From Mycolicibacter hiberniae (lineage in GTDB: Bacteria; Actinomycetota; Actinomycetes; Mycobacteriales; Mycobacteriaceae): a DNA stretch of 64,000 nucleotides. The DNA lies in contig NZ_AP022609.1 in NCBI RefSeq assembly GCF_010729485.1, positions 3,286,001-3,350,000 of the forward strand, in the 5' to 3' direction. The position numbers were made by a program, and so were the translations under genes. The first letter of the stretch is position 1, and every line of letters starts with the position of its first letter. The notes under the pieces are model-generated. The model was not told the DNA's origin and did no database searches. It worked only from the letters and a program-made list of their open reading frames with translations. Shown here piece by piece: positions 10,159 through 19,272 of the stretch.

Positions 10159-10164
10159 TACGGT
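10159..10164 (+). promoter_or_regulatory. -10 box for leaderless radA
   Basis: TACGGT ends exactly 6 nt before the radA GTG at 10171 and no ribosome binding site is present, the pattern of a leaderless mycobacterial transcript. Confidence 0.5.
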
Positions 10165-10170
10165 CTGCCC

Positions 10171-11580
10171 GTGGCCAAGGCACGTTCGTTTTATCGCTGT
10201 TCGGAATGCGGGAACACCACCGCGAAGTGGCTGGGTCGCTGCCCGGAATGCGGCAGTTGGGGCGGTATCGACCCGGTAGCCGAAGCGGCCGCACCGGCGG
10301 GGGGCCTGCGGCCCGCCGCACCGGCCCGGCCCGCGGTTCCGATCAGCTCGATCGCGGCGGGCAGCTCCCGGCCGGCGGCCACCGGGGTCACCGAGCTCGA
10401 CCGGGTGCTGGGCGGCGGGGTGGTTCCCGGTTCGGTCACGCTGCTGGCCGGGGATCCCGGCGTCGGCAAGTCCACCCTGCTGCTCGAAGTCGCTCACCGC
10501 TGGGCGCTGGGCGGGCGGCGGGCGCTGTACGTCTCCGGGGAGGAATCCGCGGGCCAGATCCGGCTGCGCGCTGAGCGCACCGGATGCAGTCACGACGAGA
10601 TTTACCTGGCCTCCGAAGCCGACCTGCAGACCATCTTGGGACACATCGAGGCGGTGCGTCCCACCCTGGTGGTGGTCGATTCGGTACAGACCGTGGCGGC
10701 CGCCGACACCGACGGCGTAGCCGGCGGGGTCACCCAGGTACGGGCCGTGACGGCCGCCCTGACAGCGGCAGCCAAGAGTGCCGATGTGGCGCTGATCCTG
10801 GTCGGGCACGTGACCAAGGACGGTGCCATCGCCGGGCCCCGGTCACTGGAGCACCTCGTTGACGTGGTGCTGCATTTCGAGGGCGACCGCAACTCGGTGC
10901 TGCGGATGGTGCGCGCGGTCAAAAACCGGTTCGGCGCCACCGATGAGGTGGGCTGCTTCCTGCTCCGTGACGATGGCATCGAGGGCATCGCGGACCCTTC
11001 CGGCCTGTTCCTGGAGCAGCGCAGCGAGCCGGTGCCGGGCACCGCTATCACCGTCGCCCTGGACGGCAAACGACCGTTGATCGGCGAAGTACAGGCGTTG
11101 TTGGCCAAACCGGCGGGCGGCTCGCCGCGCCGGGCGGTCAGCGGCATCGACCACGCTCGCGCCGCCATGATCACCGCGGTGCTCGACAAGCACGCCGGCC
11201 TGCCCATCGCGGCCGGCGACATCTACCTGTCCACGGTGGGCGGTATGAGATTGACCGACCCGTCTACTGATCTGGCTGTCGCCATCGCACTGGCCTCGGC
11301 CTATGCCGATCTGCCGCTGCCGGCCACCACCGTGGTGGTGGGCGAGGTCGGCCTGGCCGGCGACCTGCGCCCAGTCAGTGGGATGGATCGTCGGCTCGCC
11401 GAAGCGGCTCGGCTGGGATTCACCAGCGCCCTGACTCCACCGGGCGCCCCGGCAACGGTTGGCGGCCTACGCACGGTTGCCGCCGCCAACATCGTCGCCG
11501 CGCTGCACCACCTGTCCGAAATCGCTGACCGGCAAGCCGGTTACGCGCCCCCGCAGCTGCTGGACCGGAGTTCTGGCTGA
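10171..11580 (+). CDS. radA: DNA repair protein RadA (Sms)
   Basis: 469 residues. A four-cysteine zinc finger (C10, C13, C24, C27, in YRCSECGN and GRCPECGS) is followed by a RecA-like ATPase with Walker [10 protein letters not shown] (about 94-102) and Walker B TLVVVDSV. The RadA-specific KNRFG motif is about residues 252-256, and a C-terminal Lon-protease-like domain contains [10 protein letters not shown]. RadA is a branch-migration helicase in recombinational repair. In other mycobacteria radA is followed by disA, the c-di-AMP synthase, whose activity RadA modulates. Here the next gene begins 31 bp later on the other strand and disA is absent. Confidence 0.95.
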   Translation: MAKARSFYRCSECGNTTAKWLGRCPECGSWGGIDPVAEAAAPAGGLRPAAPARPAVPISSIAAGSSRPAATGVTELDRVLGGGVVPGSVTLLAGDPGVGKSTLLLEVAHRWALGGRRALYVSGEESAGQIRLRAERTGCSHDEIYLASEADLQTILGHIEAVRPTLVVVDSVQTVAAADTDGVAGGVTQVRAVTAALTAAAKSADVALILVGHVTKDGAIAGPRSLEHLVDVVLHFEGDRNSVLRMVRAVKNRFGATDEVGCFLLRDDGIEGIADPSGLFLEQRSEPVPGTAITVALDGKRPLIGEVQALLAKPAGGSPRRAVSGIDHARAAMITAVLDKHAGLPIAAGDIYLSTVGGMRLTDPSTDLAVAIALASAYADLPLPATTVVVGEVGLAGDLRPVSGMDRRLAEAARLGFTSALTPPGAPATVGGLRTVAAANIVAALHHLSEIADRQAGYAPPQLLDRSSG

Positions 11581-11611
11581 CCCCGGCGCGGTTACGCGCG
11601 AGCCGGTCGGT

Positions 11612-12373
11612 CTAGTTGCCCGGCGGCGGCAGGCCCGGCGGGAGCCCGTCCTGGGGCGGCGGAGGCAGGTCCGGCGACGGCTCGGTAAGCATGAACGGCA
11701 CCGTCGCCGACCGTAGATTGCCCAGTTGGACCACCAGGTTGTAGGTCCCCGGTCCGATCGGTTGTCGTGGCAGCGGGCACTGCGGCGCCGAACCCATGCC
11801 GGTCCAGGTCACCGTGGTGGTGACCTGCTCCCCGGGATCGAACGTCTTGACCAAGGTCTCGTTCGAGGGCGCGCAGTCCAAGTTCGACCACAACCGCTGA
11901 TTGTCCAGCGTGTACACGTAGGCAGCCAGCACCGCGGCGCCCACGTCGCGCTTGCAGGCAACCAGTCCGATGTTGGTGACCACCATGGTGAACTGCGGTT
12001 GTTCACCCACCGTGTACTGCGGAGCGGTCAGACCCTTGACTGCCAGCGTCGAATCGGGGCAGTCGTCGCCCTCTTTGAGCACCGGCGGCGGGACCACCGC
12101 TTCGGTCGGGGTCGGCGAGGGTGGCGGCGCCTGTTGGTCGGGCGCCACCACGGGCGTCTTGACCCCTTCCGGGGAGGCGTTCGGCGGTTTGGCGTGTTGC
12201 GCGGCGGCGGTCTGCTTCCCGTCGGCTTTGTCGGCACCGGCGCTGCCGCGCACGATGCCGAAGATGACGGCCGACACCACAGCGATCACGATGAGCGCAA
12301 TGCCCAGCGCGAGGCCACGTCGTCGCCAATAGATCTGCGAAGGCAGCGGACCCTGCGGTTCCAAATCGAGCAC
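11612..12373 (-). CDS. Single-pass membrane protein, Rv3587c-like
   Basis: 253 residues. A short cytoplasmic N-terminus and one transmembrane helix (LALGIALIVIAVVSAVIFGI, about 22-42) are followed by a Pro/Thr/Lys-rich spacer with TPTEAVVPPP. An extracytoplasmic beta-rich domain has paired cysteines (EGDDCPDST, VACKRDV, LDCAPS, APQCPLP). This is the layout of the conserved mycobacterial Rv3587c protein, whose function is unknown. The C-terminus is Pro/Gly-rich (PPPPQDGLPPGLPPPG). It converges on radA with a 31-bp gap where disA would be expected. Confidence 0.8.
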   Translation of the reverse strand: MLDLEPQGPLPSQIYWRRRGLALGIALIVIAVVSAVIFGIVRGSAGADKADGKQTAAAQHAKPPNASPEGVKTPVVAPDQQAPPPSPTPTEAVVPPPVLKEGDDCPDSTLAVKGLTAPQYTVGEQPQFTMVVTNIGLVACKRDVGAAVLAAYVYTLDNQRLWSNLDCAPSNETLVKTFDPGEQVTTTVTWTGMGSAPQCPLPRQPIGPGTYNLVVQLGNLRSATVPFMLTEPSPDLPPPPQDGLPPGLPPPGN

Positions 12374-12452
12374 GTTCTCACGGTAGGACGACCTCAGCGC
12401 GAGTTGTCCGACCCTTCGCGGCGTGTCGTAGCCGCGTTGTGACCTTCGGCGA

Positions 12453-13082
12453 CTATTCCGTGCCGTAGTCGCCGATGTCGCCCAGGTGGTCGCGCGCCGA
12501 CACCCGCCCGTCGGCCAGGTGATAGGTGGCGCCGACGATCGCCAGCGAGCCCGCAGCGATACCGTTGGCGATCACCGTGGATCGACTGGCCAGCATCGAC
12601 ACCGTCTCGTTGACGTGCCGGGTCTCGAACTCGTCGACGGCGCGCAGCCCGTCACGGCGGCCCAGCAGGATCGACGGCGTCACCCGTTCCACGATGTCGC
12701 GCAGGTAGCCACCCGGAACGGCGCCTCCGTCCAGCGCTGCCAGCGTTGCCTTGACCGCGCCGCAGCTGTCATGGCCGAGCACCACGATCAGCGGAACGCT
12801 GAGGACGTCCACGGCGAACTCGAGCGAGCCCAGCACCGCCGAGTCGACGACATGGCCGGCGGTGCGGACCACGAACATGTCGCCCAGCCCCTGATCAAAG
12901 ATCAGTTCGGCGGCCACCCGGCTGTCGCCGCAGCCGAACACGGCCGCGGTCGGCTTCTGTCCCGAGGCCAGCGCGGCGCGGCGCGCGACGTCCTGGCTGG
13001 GGTGAATGGGCTCGCCGGCGACGAATCGCTCGTTACCCTCCTTGAGTGCTTTCCACGCTGACACCGGGTTTGAGTTGGGCAT
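12453..13082 (-). CDS. canB: Beta-class carbonic anhydrase CanB
   Basis: 209 residues, matching M. tuberculosis Rv3588c. Zinc ligands are read as C51, D53, H104 and C107 (in FGCGDSRVAAE and LGHDSCGA), with the Asp/Arg dyad D53/R55. The more common motif is CADSR; here it is CGDSR. The enzyme interconverts CO2 and bicarbonate in the cytoplasm. The ATG at 13082 is supported by the conserved start MPNSNPVSAW. Its start codon overlaps that of divergent mutY. Confidence 0.95.
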   Translation of the reverse strand: MPNSNPVSAWKALKEGNERFVAGEPIHPSQDVARRAALASGQKPTAAVFGCGDSRVAAELIFDQGLGDMFVVRTAGHVVDSAVLGSLEFAVDVLSVPLIVVLGHDSCGAVKATLAALDGGAVPGGYLRDIVERVTPSILLGRRDGLRAVDEFETRHVNETVSMLASRSTVIANGIAAGSLAIVGATYHLADGRVSARDHLGDIGDYGTE

Positions 13083-13086
13083 GCCC
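13077..13086. promoter_or_regulatory. Palindrome holding both canB and mutY start codons
   Basis: GGGCATGCCC is a 10-bp perfect palindrome. Its central CATG supplies the mutY ATG (13081-13083) on one strand and the canB ATG (13082-13080) on the other. Each gene's upstream promoter region therefore lies inside the first codons of its neighbour. No Shine-Dalgarno fits either start, so leaderless transcription or internal promoters are inferred. Confidence 0.6.
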
Positions 13087-14019
13087 CATATTTTGCACGC
13101 CATCCCGCGCGAGCGCTCGGTGACCGTCCACCCCGAGGACGTGCTCAGCTGGTTCGCCACGGCCGAACGCGATCTGCCCTGGCGCGCCGGTGATGTCACG
13201 CCGTGGCAGATCCTGGTGAGCGAGTTCATGCTGCAGCAAACCCCGGTCGCCCGGGTGCTGCCGATCTGGCCGGACTGGGTGGCGCGCTGGCCGACCCCGT
13301 CGGCTACCGCGGCAGCCAGCCAAGCCGATGTGCTGCGGGCCTGGGGCAAGCTCGGCTACCCCCGGCGCGCCAAACGCCTGCACGAATGCGCCGGCGTGAT
13401 CGCCCGGGACTTCGCCGACGTAGTACCCGACGACGTCGAACTCCTGCAGCAGCTACCCGGTGTCGGCAGCTACACCGCCAGAGCGGTGGCCTGCTTCGCC
13501 TACCGCCGACCGGTCCCGGTGGTCGACACCAACGTGCGGCGGGTGGTGGCCAGGGCGGTACACGGCCAGGCCGACGCGGGCCCTGCCTCTGCCAAGCGCG
13601 ACCACGCCGACGTCTCCGCCCTGCTGCCCGGCGACGACCAGGCAGCCCGGTTCTCGGCAGCCCTGATGGAGCTGGGCGCCCTGGTGTGCACCGCCCGGTC
13701 ACCGCGCTGCGACGGCTGCCCGCTGCGCAGCACCTGCCGGTGGCGGCTGGCCGGCTCGCCGCCGCCGGTCGGGCCCAAGCGGCCCGCCCAACGCTATGCC
13801 GGCACCGACCGCCAGGTCCGCGGGCGCTTACTGGACGTATTGCGGGACACTGACTCTGCGGTGAGCAGGGCCGACCTCGACCTGGCCTGGCCGGTGGACC
13901 CGGTTCAGCGCGAGCGCGCCTTGGCCTCCCTGCTCGGCGACGGCCTGGTCGAACAGCTCGCCGACGGGCGCTTCGCCCTGCCCGGTCAGGACAGAAACGA
14001 CTCGACGGCCTCGCGGTAG
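13081..14019 (+). CDS. mutY: A/G-specific adenine glycosylase MutY
   Basis: 312 residues. The helix-hairpin-helix LPGVGSYTARAVACFAYR is followed by the catalytic Asp in VVDTNVRRV. The iron-sulfur cluster cysteines have the spacing C-x6-C-x2-C-x5-C (CTARSPRCDGCPLRSTC). It removes adenine mispaired with 8-oxoguanine. A short winged C-terminal part follows (RQVRGRLLDVL) instead of a full NUDT domain, as in M. tuberculosis MutY. The start MPHIL is conserved. The 3' end overlaps the convergent hydrolase gene by 34 nt. Confidence 0.95.
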   Translation: MPHILHAIPRERSVTVHPEDVLSWFATAERDLPWRAGDVTPWQILVSEFMLQQTPVARVLPIWPDWVARWPTPSATAAASQADVLRAWGKLGYPRRAKRLHECAGVIARDFADVVPDDVELLQQLPGVGSYTARAVACFAYRRPVPVVDTNVRRVVARAVHGQADAGPASAKRDHADVSALLPGDDQAARFSAALMELGALVCTARSPRCDGCPLRSTCRWRLAGSPPPVGPKRPAQRYAGTDRQVRGRLLDVLRDTDSAVSRADLDLAWPVDPVQRERALASLLGDGLVEQLADGRFALPGQDRNDSTASR

Positions 14020-14756
14020 GTCTGCGGCGCCTCGTCGTGCACCAGGTGTCCCGCCTCGGGAACGCACAGGTAGGTGCTCTTGAAGCCGACGCTGTGCATC
14101 TGGCGCATCTGCCCCGGCGGGGTCACCGAGTTGCCGGCCTCGATCAACAACGTCGCGCAACGCACCTGCTGCCACTGCTCCCAGTAATCGCGGGTGCCCC
14201 ATTCGGCGGCGATCTGCAGCCACCACTCGGGACGACCATGCAGCCGCCAGCCGCTCTCGGTGCGGTCGAAGGCCTCCAGGAAGTAGCGTCCGGCGACGTC
14301 GCCGAATTCGGCGATCACCTGCTCGGCGCTGCCGAACTCGACAGGCAGGGCATGCACCCAGGGTTCCCACGCGCCGGTGGTGCGACCCCGGAAGTCCGGT
14401 GCCATGTCCTCGACCACCAGCTCGGAGACCAGCTCGGGGCGACGGGCGGCCAGACACCACGAGTGCAGCCCACCCATCGAATGCCCGACCAGGCGCACCG
14501 GGCCGGGCAACTGCTCCACCGCGCAGGCCAGGTCGGCGACGAAGCGTTCGGTGCTGATCGGGTGAGGGTCGGCCACCTCACGGCCCCGGTGCCAGGGCGC
14601 GTCGTAGGTGTACACCGCCCCCAGCCGCGTCAGCCACGGCAGCTGACGCCCCCAGGTGGTGCCGCGGCCCATCAGTCCATGAACCAGCACCAGCGGCGTC
14701 CCGTGCCCGCCGCGGTAGGTCAGCAACTCGGTCGACGCGGTCTTCACCCGGGGCAC
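13986..14756 (-). CDS. Alpha/beta-hydrolase, Rv3591c-like
   Basis: 256 residues, single-domain alpha/beta-hydrolase. The oxyanion region is LVLVHGLMGRG, the nucleophile elbow GHSMGG (Ser about 94), a probable acid lies in the LLIEAG region, and the catalytic His in EAGHLVHDE. The substrate is unknown; esterase or lipase-like activity is the family default. It starts with a GTG (MPRVKTASTEL), only 15 bp from the divergent mhuD ATG. Confidence 0.88.
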   Translation of the reverse strand: MPRVKTASTELLTYRGGHGTPLVLVHGLMGRGTTWGRQLPWLTRLGAVYTYDAPWHRGREVADPHPISTERFVADLACAVEQLPGPVRLVGHSMGGLHSWCLAARRPELVSELVVEDMAPDFRGRTTGAWEPWVHALPVEFGSAEQVIAEFGDVAGRYFLEAFDRTESGWRLHGRPEWWLQIAAEWGTRDYWEQWQQVRCATLLIEAGNSVTPPGQMRQMHSVGFKSTYLCVPEAGHLVHDEAPQTYREAVESFLS

Positions 14757-14758
14757 GG

Positions 14759-14764
14759 TAGCCT
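14759..14764 (+). promoter_or_regulatory. -10 box for leaderless mhuD
   Basis: TAGCCT ends 7 nt before the mhuD ATG in the 15-bp gap to the divergent hydrolase. It forms part of the palindromic TAGCCTAGGC, so the same bases give TAGGCT on the other strand. No ribosome site is present for mhuD. No Fur/IdeR-like box was recognised. Confidence 0.4.
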
Positions 14765-14771
14765 AGGCCAC

Positions 14772-15089
14772 ATGTCAGTGGTGAAGATCAACGCAATCGA
14801 GGTGCCCGCCGACGCCGGGCCCGAATTGGAGAAGCGATTCGCCCACCGGGCACACGCGGTGGAGAACCAGCCCGGTTTCCTTGGCTTCCAGCTGCTGCGT
14901 CCGGTCAAGGGCGACGACCGCTACTTCGTGGTCACGCACTGGGAGTCCGACGAGGCTTTCCAGGCATGGGCCAAGGGCCCGGCCATCGAAGCCCACGCCG
15001 GGGAGCGGGCCAAGCCGGTGGCCACCGGGGCCTCGCTGCTGGAGTTCGAGGTCGTGCTCGACGTTGCCGGAAACGCCGCTTCGGACTAG
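14772..15089 (+). CDS. mhuD: Haem-degrading monooxygenase MhuD
   Basis: 105 residues, a dimeric ferredoxin-like ABM-fold enzyme. The residues known to matter in MhuD are present: N7, R26, W66 and the haem-ligand H75 (in KINAIEV, HRAHAV, FQAWAKG, EAHAGE). MhuD opens haem to mycobilin and releases iron, supporting growth on haem. It is the first gene of a pair with lpqF (4-nt gap), as in M. tuberculosis. Confidence 0.97.
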   Translation: MSVVKINAIEVPADAGPELEKRFAHRAHAVENQPGFLGFQLLRPVKGDDRYFVVTHWESDEAFQAWAKGPAIEAHAGERAKPVATGASLLEFEVVLDVAGNAASD

Positions 15090-15093
15090 TCCT

Positions 15094-16434
15094 GTGCGGC
15101 GCCGACTGGCGGCCTGGACAACCTCTCTGACCCTGGTCACCGTCGCCGGGGCTGTCGCCGGTTGTGTCCCTTCGCCGGCCTCACCGGCCGACCCCGGCGC
15201 CGGGGCCGGCGGGGTGACGATTTCGACCAAGACACCGCCGGGTCTACGCGCCAAGCAGACCATGGACATGCTGAACTCCGACTGGCCCATCGGTCCGATC
15301 GGAGTGGCGACCCTGGCGGCACCCGACAAGGTCGAGCAGGTGGTCACGACGATGGAGTCGCTGTGGTGGGACCGTCCGTTCCGCCTCGATGGCGTCGACA
15401 TCAGCGCCGGCGCCGCCACCCTGCACCTGATCACCTCCTACGGGGCGCGTCAGGACATCCGGCTCCGCACCGATGACAACGGCATGGTGGACCTGTTCAA
15501 AGCGACCACCGAGGCGCCGGACATCGGTTCCTGGCACGACGTCGACGAGGTGCTGAGCAAGACCGGGGCCCGGTACTCCTACCAGGCCGCACGGGTGGAC
15601 CGGGGCGCCTGTAAACCGGTTGCCGGCGCCAACACCGCCGCGTCGCTGCCGCTGGCGTCCATCTTCAAGCTGTACGTGCTGCTGGCCGTGGCCAACGAGG
15701 TGAAGGCCGGGAGACTGTCCTGGGATGACCCGCTGACCATTACCGCCCGAGCCAAAGCGGTGGGCTCGTCGGGCCTGGAGGAACTGCCCGACGGCGCCCA
15801 TGTCTCGGTACGCAGGGCTGCCGAGAAGATGATCGCCACCAGCGACAACATGGCAACCGATCTGCTGATCGGCCGGGTGGGCACGCGTGCGGTCGAGCGG
15901 GCGCTGGTCGCGGCCGGCCACCACGACCCGGCCAGCATGACACCGTTTCCCACCATGTACGAAATGTTCTCGGTGGGTTGGGGCAAGCCGGATCTGCGCG
16001 AGCAATGGCAGCAGAGTTCACCGCAGGAACGGGCACAGTTGTTGCAGCAGGCCGATTCGCGGCCCTATGATCCCGACCCGGTCCGGGCGCACGACCCCGC
16101 GTCGGCCTATGGCGCCGAGTGGTACGGCAGCGCCGAGGACATCTGCCGGCTGCACGTCGCGTTGCAGGCCGCTGCGGTCGGCGCGGCCGCACCGGTACGC
16201 GAGATCCTGTCGGAAGTTCGCGGCATCGACCTGCCCCGCACCGAGTGGCCCTACATCGGCGCCAAGGCCGGCGGCCTGCCCGGCGACCTGACTTTCAGCT
16301 GGTACGCCGTGGACCGGGGCGGTCAGCCCTGGGTGGTGAGCTTTCAGCTCAACTGGCCGCGCGATCACGGCAAGAGCGTCGGCAGCTGGATGCTGCAGGT
16401 CGCCAAGCAGGCGTTCGCGCTGTTGCCCGGCTAG
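15094..16434 (+). CDS. lpqF: Lipoprotein LpqF, serine beta-lactamase/transpeptidase fold
   Basis: 446 residues from the GTG at 15094. The N-terminus is a signal sequence ending in lipobox VAGC, so it is lipid-anchored outside the membrane. After a domain that begins LNSDWPIGPIG comes a class-A beta-lactamase-like domain with S189-I-F-K192 (SxxK), S250-D-N252 (SDN) and KAGG in place of KTG near residue 390. The general-base Glu of true class A enzymes was not located, so antibiotic hydrolysis is not implied. A role in cell-wall or ester hydrolysis is inferred. It is linked to mhuD and ends at a strong hairpin (16458-16492). Confidence 0.85.
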   Translation: MRRRLAAWTTSLTLVTVAGAVAGCVPSPASPADPGAGAGGVTISTKTPPGLRAKQTMDMLNSDWPIGPIGVATLAAPDKVEQVVTTMESLWWDRPFRLDGVDISAGAATLHLITSYGARQDIRLRTDDNGMVDLFKATTEAPDIGSWHDVDEVLSKTGARYSYQAARVDRGACKPVAGANTAASLPLASIFKLYVLLAVANEVKAGRLSWDDPLTITARAKAVGSSGLEELPDGAHVSVRRAAEKMIATSDNMATDLLIGRVGTRAVERALVAAGHHDPASMTPFPTMYEMFSVGWGKPDLREQWQQSSPQERAQLLQQADSRPYDPDPVRAHDPASAYGAEWYGSAEDICRLHVALQAAAVGAAAPVREILSEVRGIDLPRTEWPYIGAKAGGLPGDLTFSWYAVDRGGQPWVVSFQLNWPRDHGKSVGSWMLQVAKQAFALLPG

Positions 16435-16457
16435 GGCGGCGACGGGCCGAAAATGAA

Positions 16458-16492
16458 TCTGGCGACGTGACCCGCCGGGTCACGTCGCCAGA
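16458..16492. terminator. Bidirectional hairpin terminator between lpqF and clpC1
   Basis: A perfect 16-bp stem (TCTGGCGACGTGACCC with its complement) encloses a 3-nt loop GCC. It sits between the convergent stops of lpqF (16434) and clpC1 (16508). It has no long U tract, as is common in mycobacteria, and can serve both strands. Confidence 0.75.
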
Positions 16493-16507
16493 ATTCAGCG
16501 ATCGAAA

Positions 16508-19027
16508 CTACTCCGCAGCCGCCTTGGCCAGGTCGGTCGCCTCGGCTGTCGGCTTCGGGCTGCCGGCGAAGGTGAACACGGCGTTCTCGTGCGCCCCCTC
16601 GCCGTCCCAGTTCTCCACGTCGACGGTCACCAGCTGACCGGGACCGATCTCTTCGAACAGGATCTTCTCCGAGAGCTGGTCCTCGATCTCGCGCTGGATG
16701 GTGCGCCGCAGCGGGCGAGCCCCCAGCACCGGGTCGAAGCCGCGCTTGGCCAGCAGTGCCTTGGCCCGGTCGGTCAGCGCGATGTCCATATCCTTGGCCT
16801 TGAGCTGCTTGGCCACCCGGCCGATCATCAGATCGACCATCTGGATGATCTCGTCCTTGGACAGCTGGTGGAAGACGATGATGTCGTCGATGCGGTTGAG
16901 GAACTCCGGGCGGAAGTGCTTCTTAAGCTCGTCGTTGACCTTCAGCTTCATCCGCTCGTAGTTGTTGTCCCCGCCGCCCTGGGTGAAGCCCAGACCAACC
17001 GCCTTGGAGATGTCCGCGGTGCCCAGGTTGGAGGTGAAGATCAAGACACAGTTCTTGAAGTCCACCGTGCGGCCCTGCCCGTCGGTGAGCCGGCCGTCCT
17101 CGAGTACCTGCAACAGGCTGTTGTAGATCTCGGAGTGGGCCTTCTCGATCTCGTCGAACAACACCACCGAGAACGGCTTGCGCCGCACCTTCTCGGTGAG
17201 CTGCCCGCCCTCTTCGTAGCCGACGTAGCCCGGAGGGGCACCGAACAGCCGCGACGCGGTGAAGCGGTCGTGGAACTCGCCCATGTCGATCTGGATGAGC
17301 GCGTCGTCGTCGCCGAACAGGAACTCCGCCAGCGCCTTGGACAGCTCGGTCTTGCCGACGCCGGACGGCCCGGCGAAGATGAACGAGCCCGAGGGCCGCT
17401 TGGGGTCCTTCAGGCCGGCGCGGGTACGCCGAATCGCCTTCGAGACGGCCTTGACCGCGTCTTCCTGGCCGATGATCCGCTTGTGCAGCTCATCTTCCAT
17501 CCGCAGCAGGCGGGTGGTCTCCGCCTCGGTCAGCTTGAACACCGGGATACCGGTCCAGTTGCCCAGAACCTCCGCGATCTGCTCGTCGTCGACCTCAGCC
17601 ACGACATCCAGATCACCCGAGCGCCACTGCTTCTCGCGCTCTGCCCGCTGCGCGACGAGTTGCTTCTCCCGGTCCCGCAGACTGGCCGCCTTCTCGAAGT
17701 CCTGCGCGTCGATCGCAGACTCCTTCTCCCGACGCGCGTCGGCGATCTTCTCGTCGAACTCGCGCAGGTCCGGCGGCGCGGTCATCCGGCGAATCCGCAT
17801 CCGGGCACCGGCCTCATCGATCAGGTCGATCGCCTTGTCCGGCAGGAACCGGTCGTTGATGTAACGGTCGGCCAGGGTGGCCGCCGCCACGATCGCCGAG
17901 TCGCTGATCGAGACGCGGTGGTGAGCCTCGTAACGATCCCGCAGACCCTTGAGAATCTCGATGGTGTGCTCGACGGTCGGCTCGCCGACCTGCACCGGCT
18001 GGAACCGGCGCTCCAGCGCCGCGTCCTTCTCGATGTACTTGCGGTACTCGTCGAGGGTCGTGGCGCCGATGGTCTGCAGTTCACCGCGGGCCAGCTTCGG
18101 CTTGAGGATCGAGGCCGCGTCGATGGCGCCCTCGGCCGCGCCGGCACCCACCAGGGTGTGCAGCTCGTCGATGAACAAGATGATGTCGCCGCGGGTGTTG
18201 ATCTCCTTGAGAACCTTCTTCAGGCGCTCTTCGAAGTCGCCGCGGTAACGGCTGCCGGCCACCAGTGAACCCAGGTCCAGGGTGTAGAGCTGCTTGTCCT
18301 TGAGCGTCTCGGGGACTTCGCCGGCGACAATGGCCTGCGCCAGGCCCTCCACCACGGCGGTCTTGCCGACGCCGGGCTCCCCGATGAGCACCGGGTTGTT
18401 CTTGGTGCGGCGAGACAGCACCTGCATGACCCGCTCGATTTCCTTCTCGCGGCCGATCACGGGGTCGAGCTTGCCCTCCATGGCGGCGGCGGTCAGGTTG
18501 CGGCCGAACTGGTCGAGCACCAGGGAGGTCGACGGTGAGCCGGACTCGCCGCCGCGCCCGCCGGTGCCGGCCTCCGCGGTCTCCTTGCCCTGGTAGCCGC
18601 TGAGCAGCTGGATCACCTGCTGACGGACCCGGGTCAGGTCGGCGCCGAGCTTGACCAGCACCTGGGCTGCCACGCCCTCGCCCTCACGGATCAGGCCGAG
18701 CAGAATGTGTTCGGTCCCGATGTAGTTGTGGCCGAGTTGCAGCGCCTCACGCAGGCTCAGCTCGAGCACCTTCTTGGCGCGGGGCGTGAACGGGATGTGC
18801 CCGGATGGCGCCTGCTGGCCCTGGCCGATGATCTCTTCGACCTGGCTGCGCACCCCTTCCAAGGAGATGCCCAGCGACTCCAGCGACTTGGCGGCCACGC
18901 CCTCGCCCTCGTGGATGAGACCCAGCAGGATGTGCTCGGTCCCGATGTAGTTGTGGTTGAGCATCCGGGCCTCTTCTTGGGCCAGGACGACGACCCTGCG
19001 GGCACGGTCGGTGAATCTCTCGAACAT
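16508..19027 (-). CDS. clpC1: ATP-dependent unfoldase ClpC1
   Basis: 839 residues. Two N-terminal Clp repeats ([20 protein letters not shown] and [13 protein letters not shown], repeated) form the adaptor and antibiotic-binding domain. D1 ATPase has Walker A GEPGVGKT (about 216-223), a middle coiled-coil/UVR segment ([15 protein letters not shown]) follows, and D2 has GPSGVGKT and [13 protein letters not shown]. It feeds substrates to the ClpP1P2 protease and is essential; it is the target of cyclomarin-type compounds. It is slightly shorter than the 848-residue M. tuberculosis protein because of a reduced C-terminal tail. A ClgR-like site lies 215 bp upstream. Confidence 0.97.
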   Translation of the reverse strand: MFERFTDRARRVVVLAQEEARMLNHNYIGTEHILLGLIHEGEGVAAKSLESLGISLEGVRSQVEEIIGQGQQAPSGHIPFTPRAKKVLELSLREALQLGHNYIGTEHILLGLIREGEGVAAQVLVKLGADLTRVRQQVIQLLSGYQGKETAEAGTGGRGGESGSPSTSLVLDQFGRNLTAAAMEGKLDPVIGREKEIERVMQVLSRRTKNNPVLIGEPGVGKTAVVEGLAQAIVAGEVPETLKDKQLYTLDLGSLVAGSRYRGDFEERLKKVLKEINTRGDIILFIDELHTLVGAGAAEGAIDAASILKPKLARGELQTIGATTLDEYRKYIEKDAALERRFQPVQVGEPTVEHTIEILKGLRDRYEAHHRVSISDSAIVAAATLADRYINDRFLPDKAIDLIDEAGARMRIRRMTAPPDLREFDEKIADARREKESAIDAQDFEKAASLRDREKQLVAQRAEREKQWRSGDLDVVAEVDDEQIAEVLGNWTGIPVFKLTEAETTRLLRMEDELHKRIIGQEDAVKAVSKAIRRTRAGLKDPKRPSGSFIFAGPSGVGKTELSKALAEFLFGDDDALIQIDMGEFHDRFTASRLFGAPPGYVGYEEGGQLTEKVRRKPFSVVLFDEIEKAHSEIYNSLLQVLEDGRLTDGQGRTVDFKNCVLIFTSNLGTADISKAVGLGFTQGGGDNNYERMKLKVNDELKKHFRPEFLNRIDDIIVFHQLSKDEIIQMVDLMIGRVAKQLKAKDMDIALTDRAKALLAKRGFDPVLGARPLRRTIQREIEDQLSEKILFEEIGPGQLVTVDVENWDGEGAHENAVFTFAGSPKPTAEATDLAKAAAE

Positions 19028-19241
19028 CGGTGGCTACCTGCTCTCCCTCGCGATCGGCACGATCGGCCTCGGCTCGGCCGGCGTGCCTGCCGTCCACTCT
19101 AGTGGGCGGCGCACTGTGCTGTGACCTGCCTTGCAGTGCGCGGGCAGATCGTTCACCCGATGCCGGGTCCCGAAAGACCCAACCGCGGATACAAGGGGAC
19201 AACGTCCAAACCCGCGAAAAACGTTTCCGGCGGCGGTCAGG
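19028..19241 (-). other. clpC1 upstream region without gene
   Basis: 214 bp between the clpC1 start and the ClgR-like site. It should hold the clpC1 promoter. The leader directly before the ATG contains GGGAGAGCAGGTAG-type purine-rich sequence that could bind the ribosome. No convincing -35/-10 pair or small gene was recognised. Confidence 0.4.
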
Positions 19242-19256
19242 TTCGCCAGCAGCGAA
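19242..19256. promoter_or_regulatory. Putative ClgR operator upstream of clpC1
   Basis: TTCGCCAGCAGCGAA is a 5-5-5 inverted repeat with the CGC-N5-GCG core of actinobacterial ClgR sites (reads TTCGCTGCTGGCGAA on the clpC1 strand). ClgR is known to activate clp genes in mycobacteria and corynebacteria. Position and core fit; binding is inferred. Confidence 0.5.
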
Positions 19257-19272
19257 ACCTACTCGGCCCATG

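Noticed and set aside
15094..16434. LpqF as an antibiotic-resistance beta-lactamase
   Set aside because: SxxK and SDN are present but KTG is KAGG and no class A general-base Glu was found; lipoproteins of this type are conserved non-lactamase proteins.
16589..18268. 559-codon frame opposite clpC1
   Set aside because: Antisense shadow; clpC1 has both ATPase modules intact on the minus strand.
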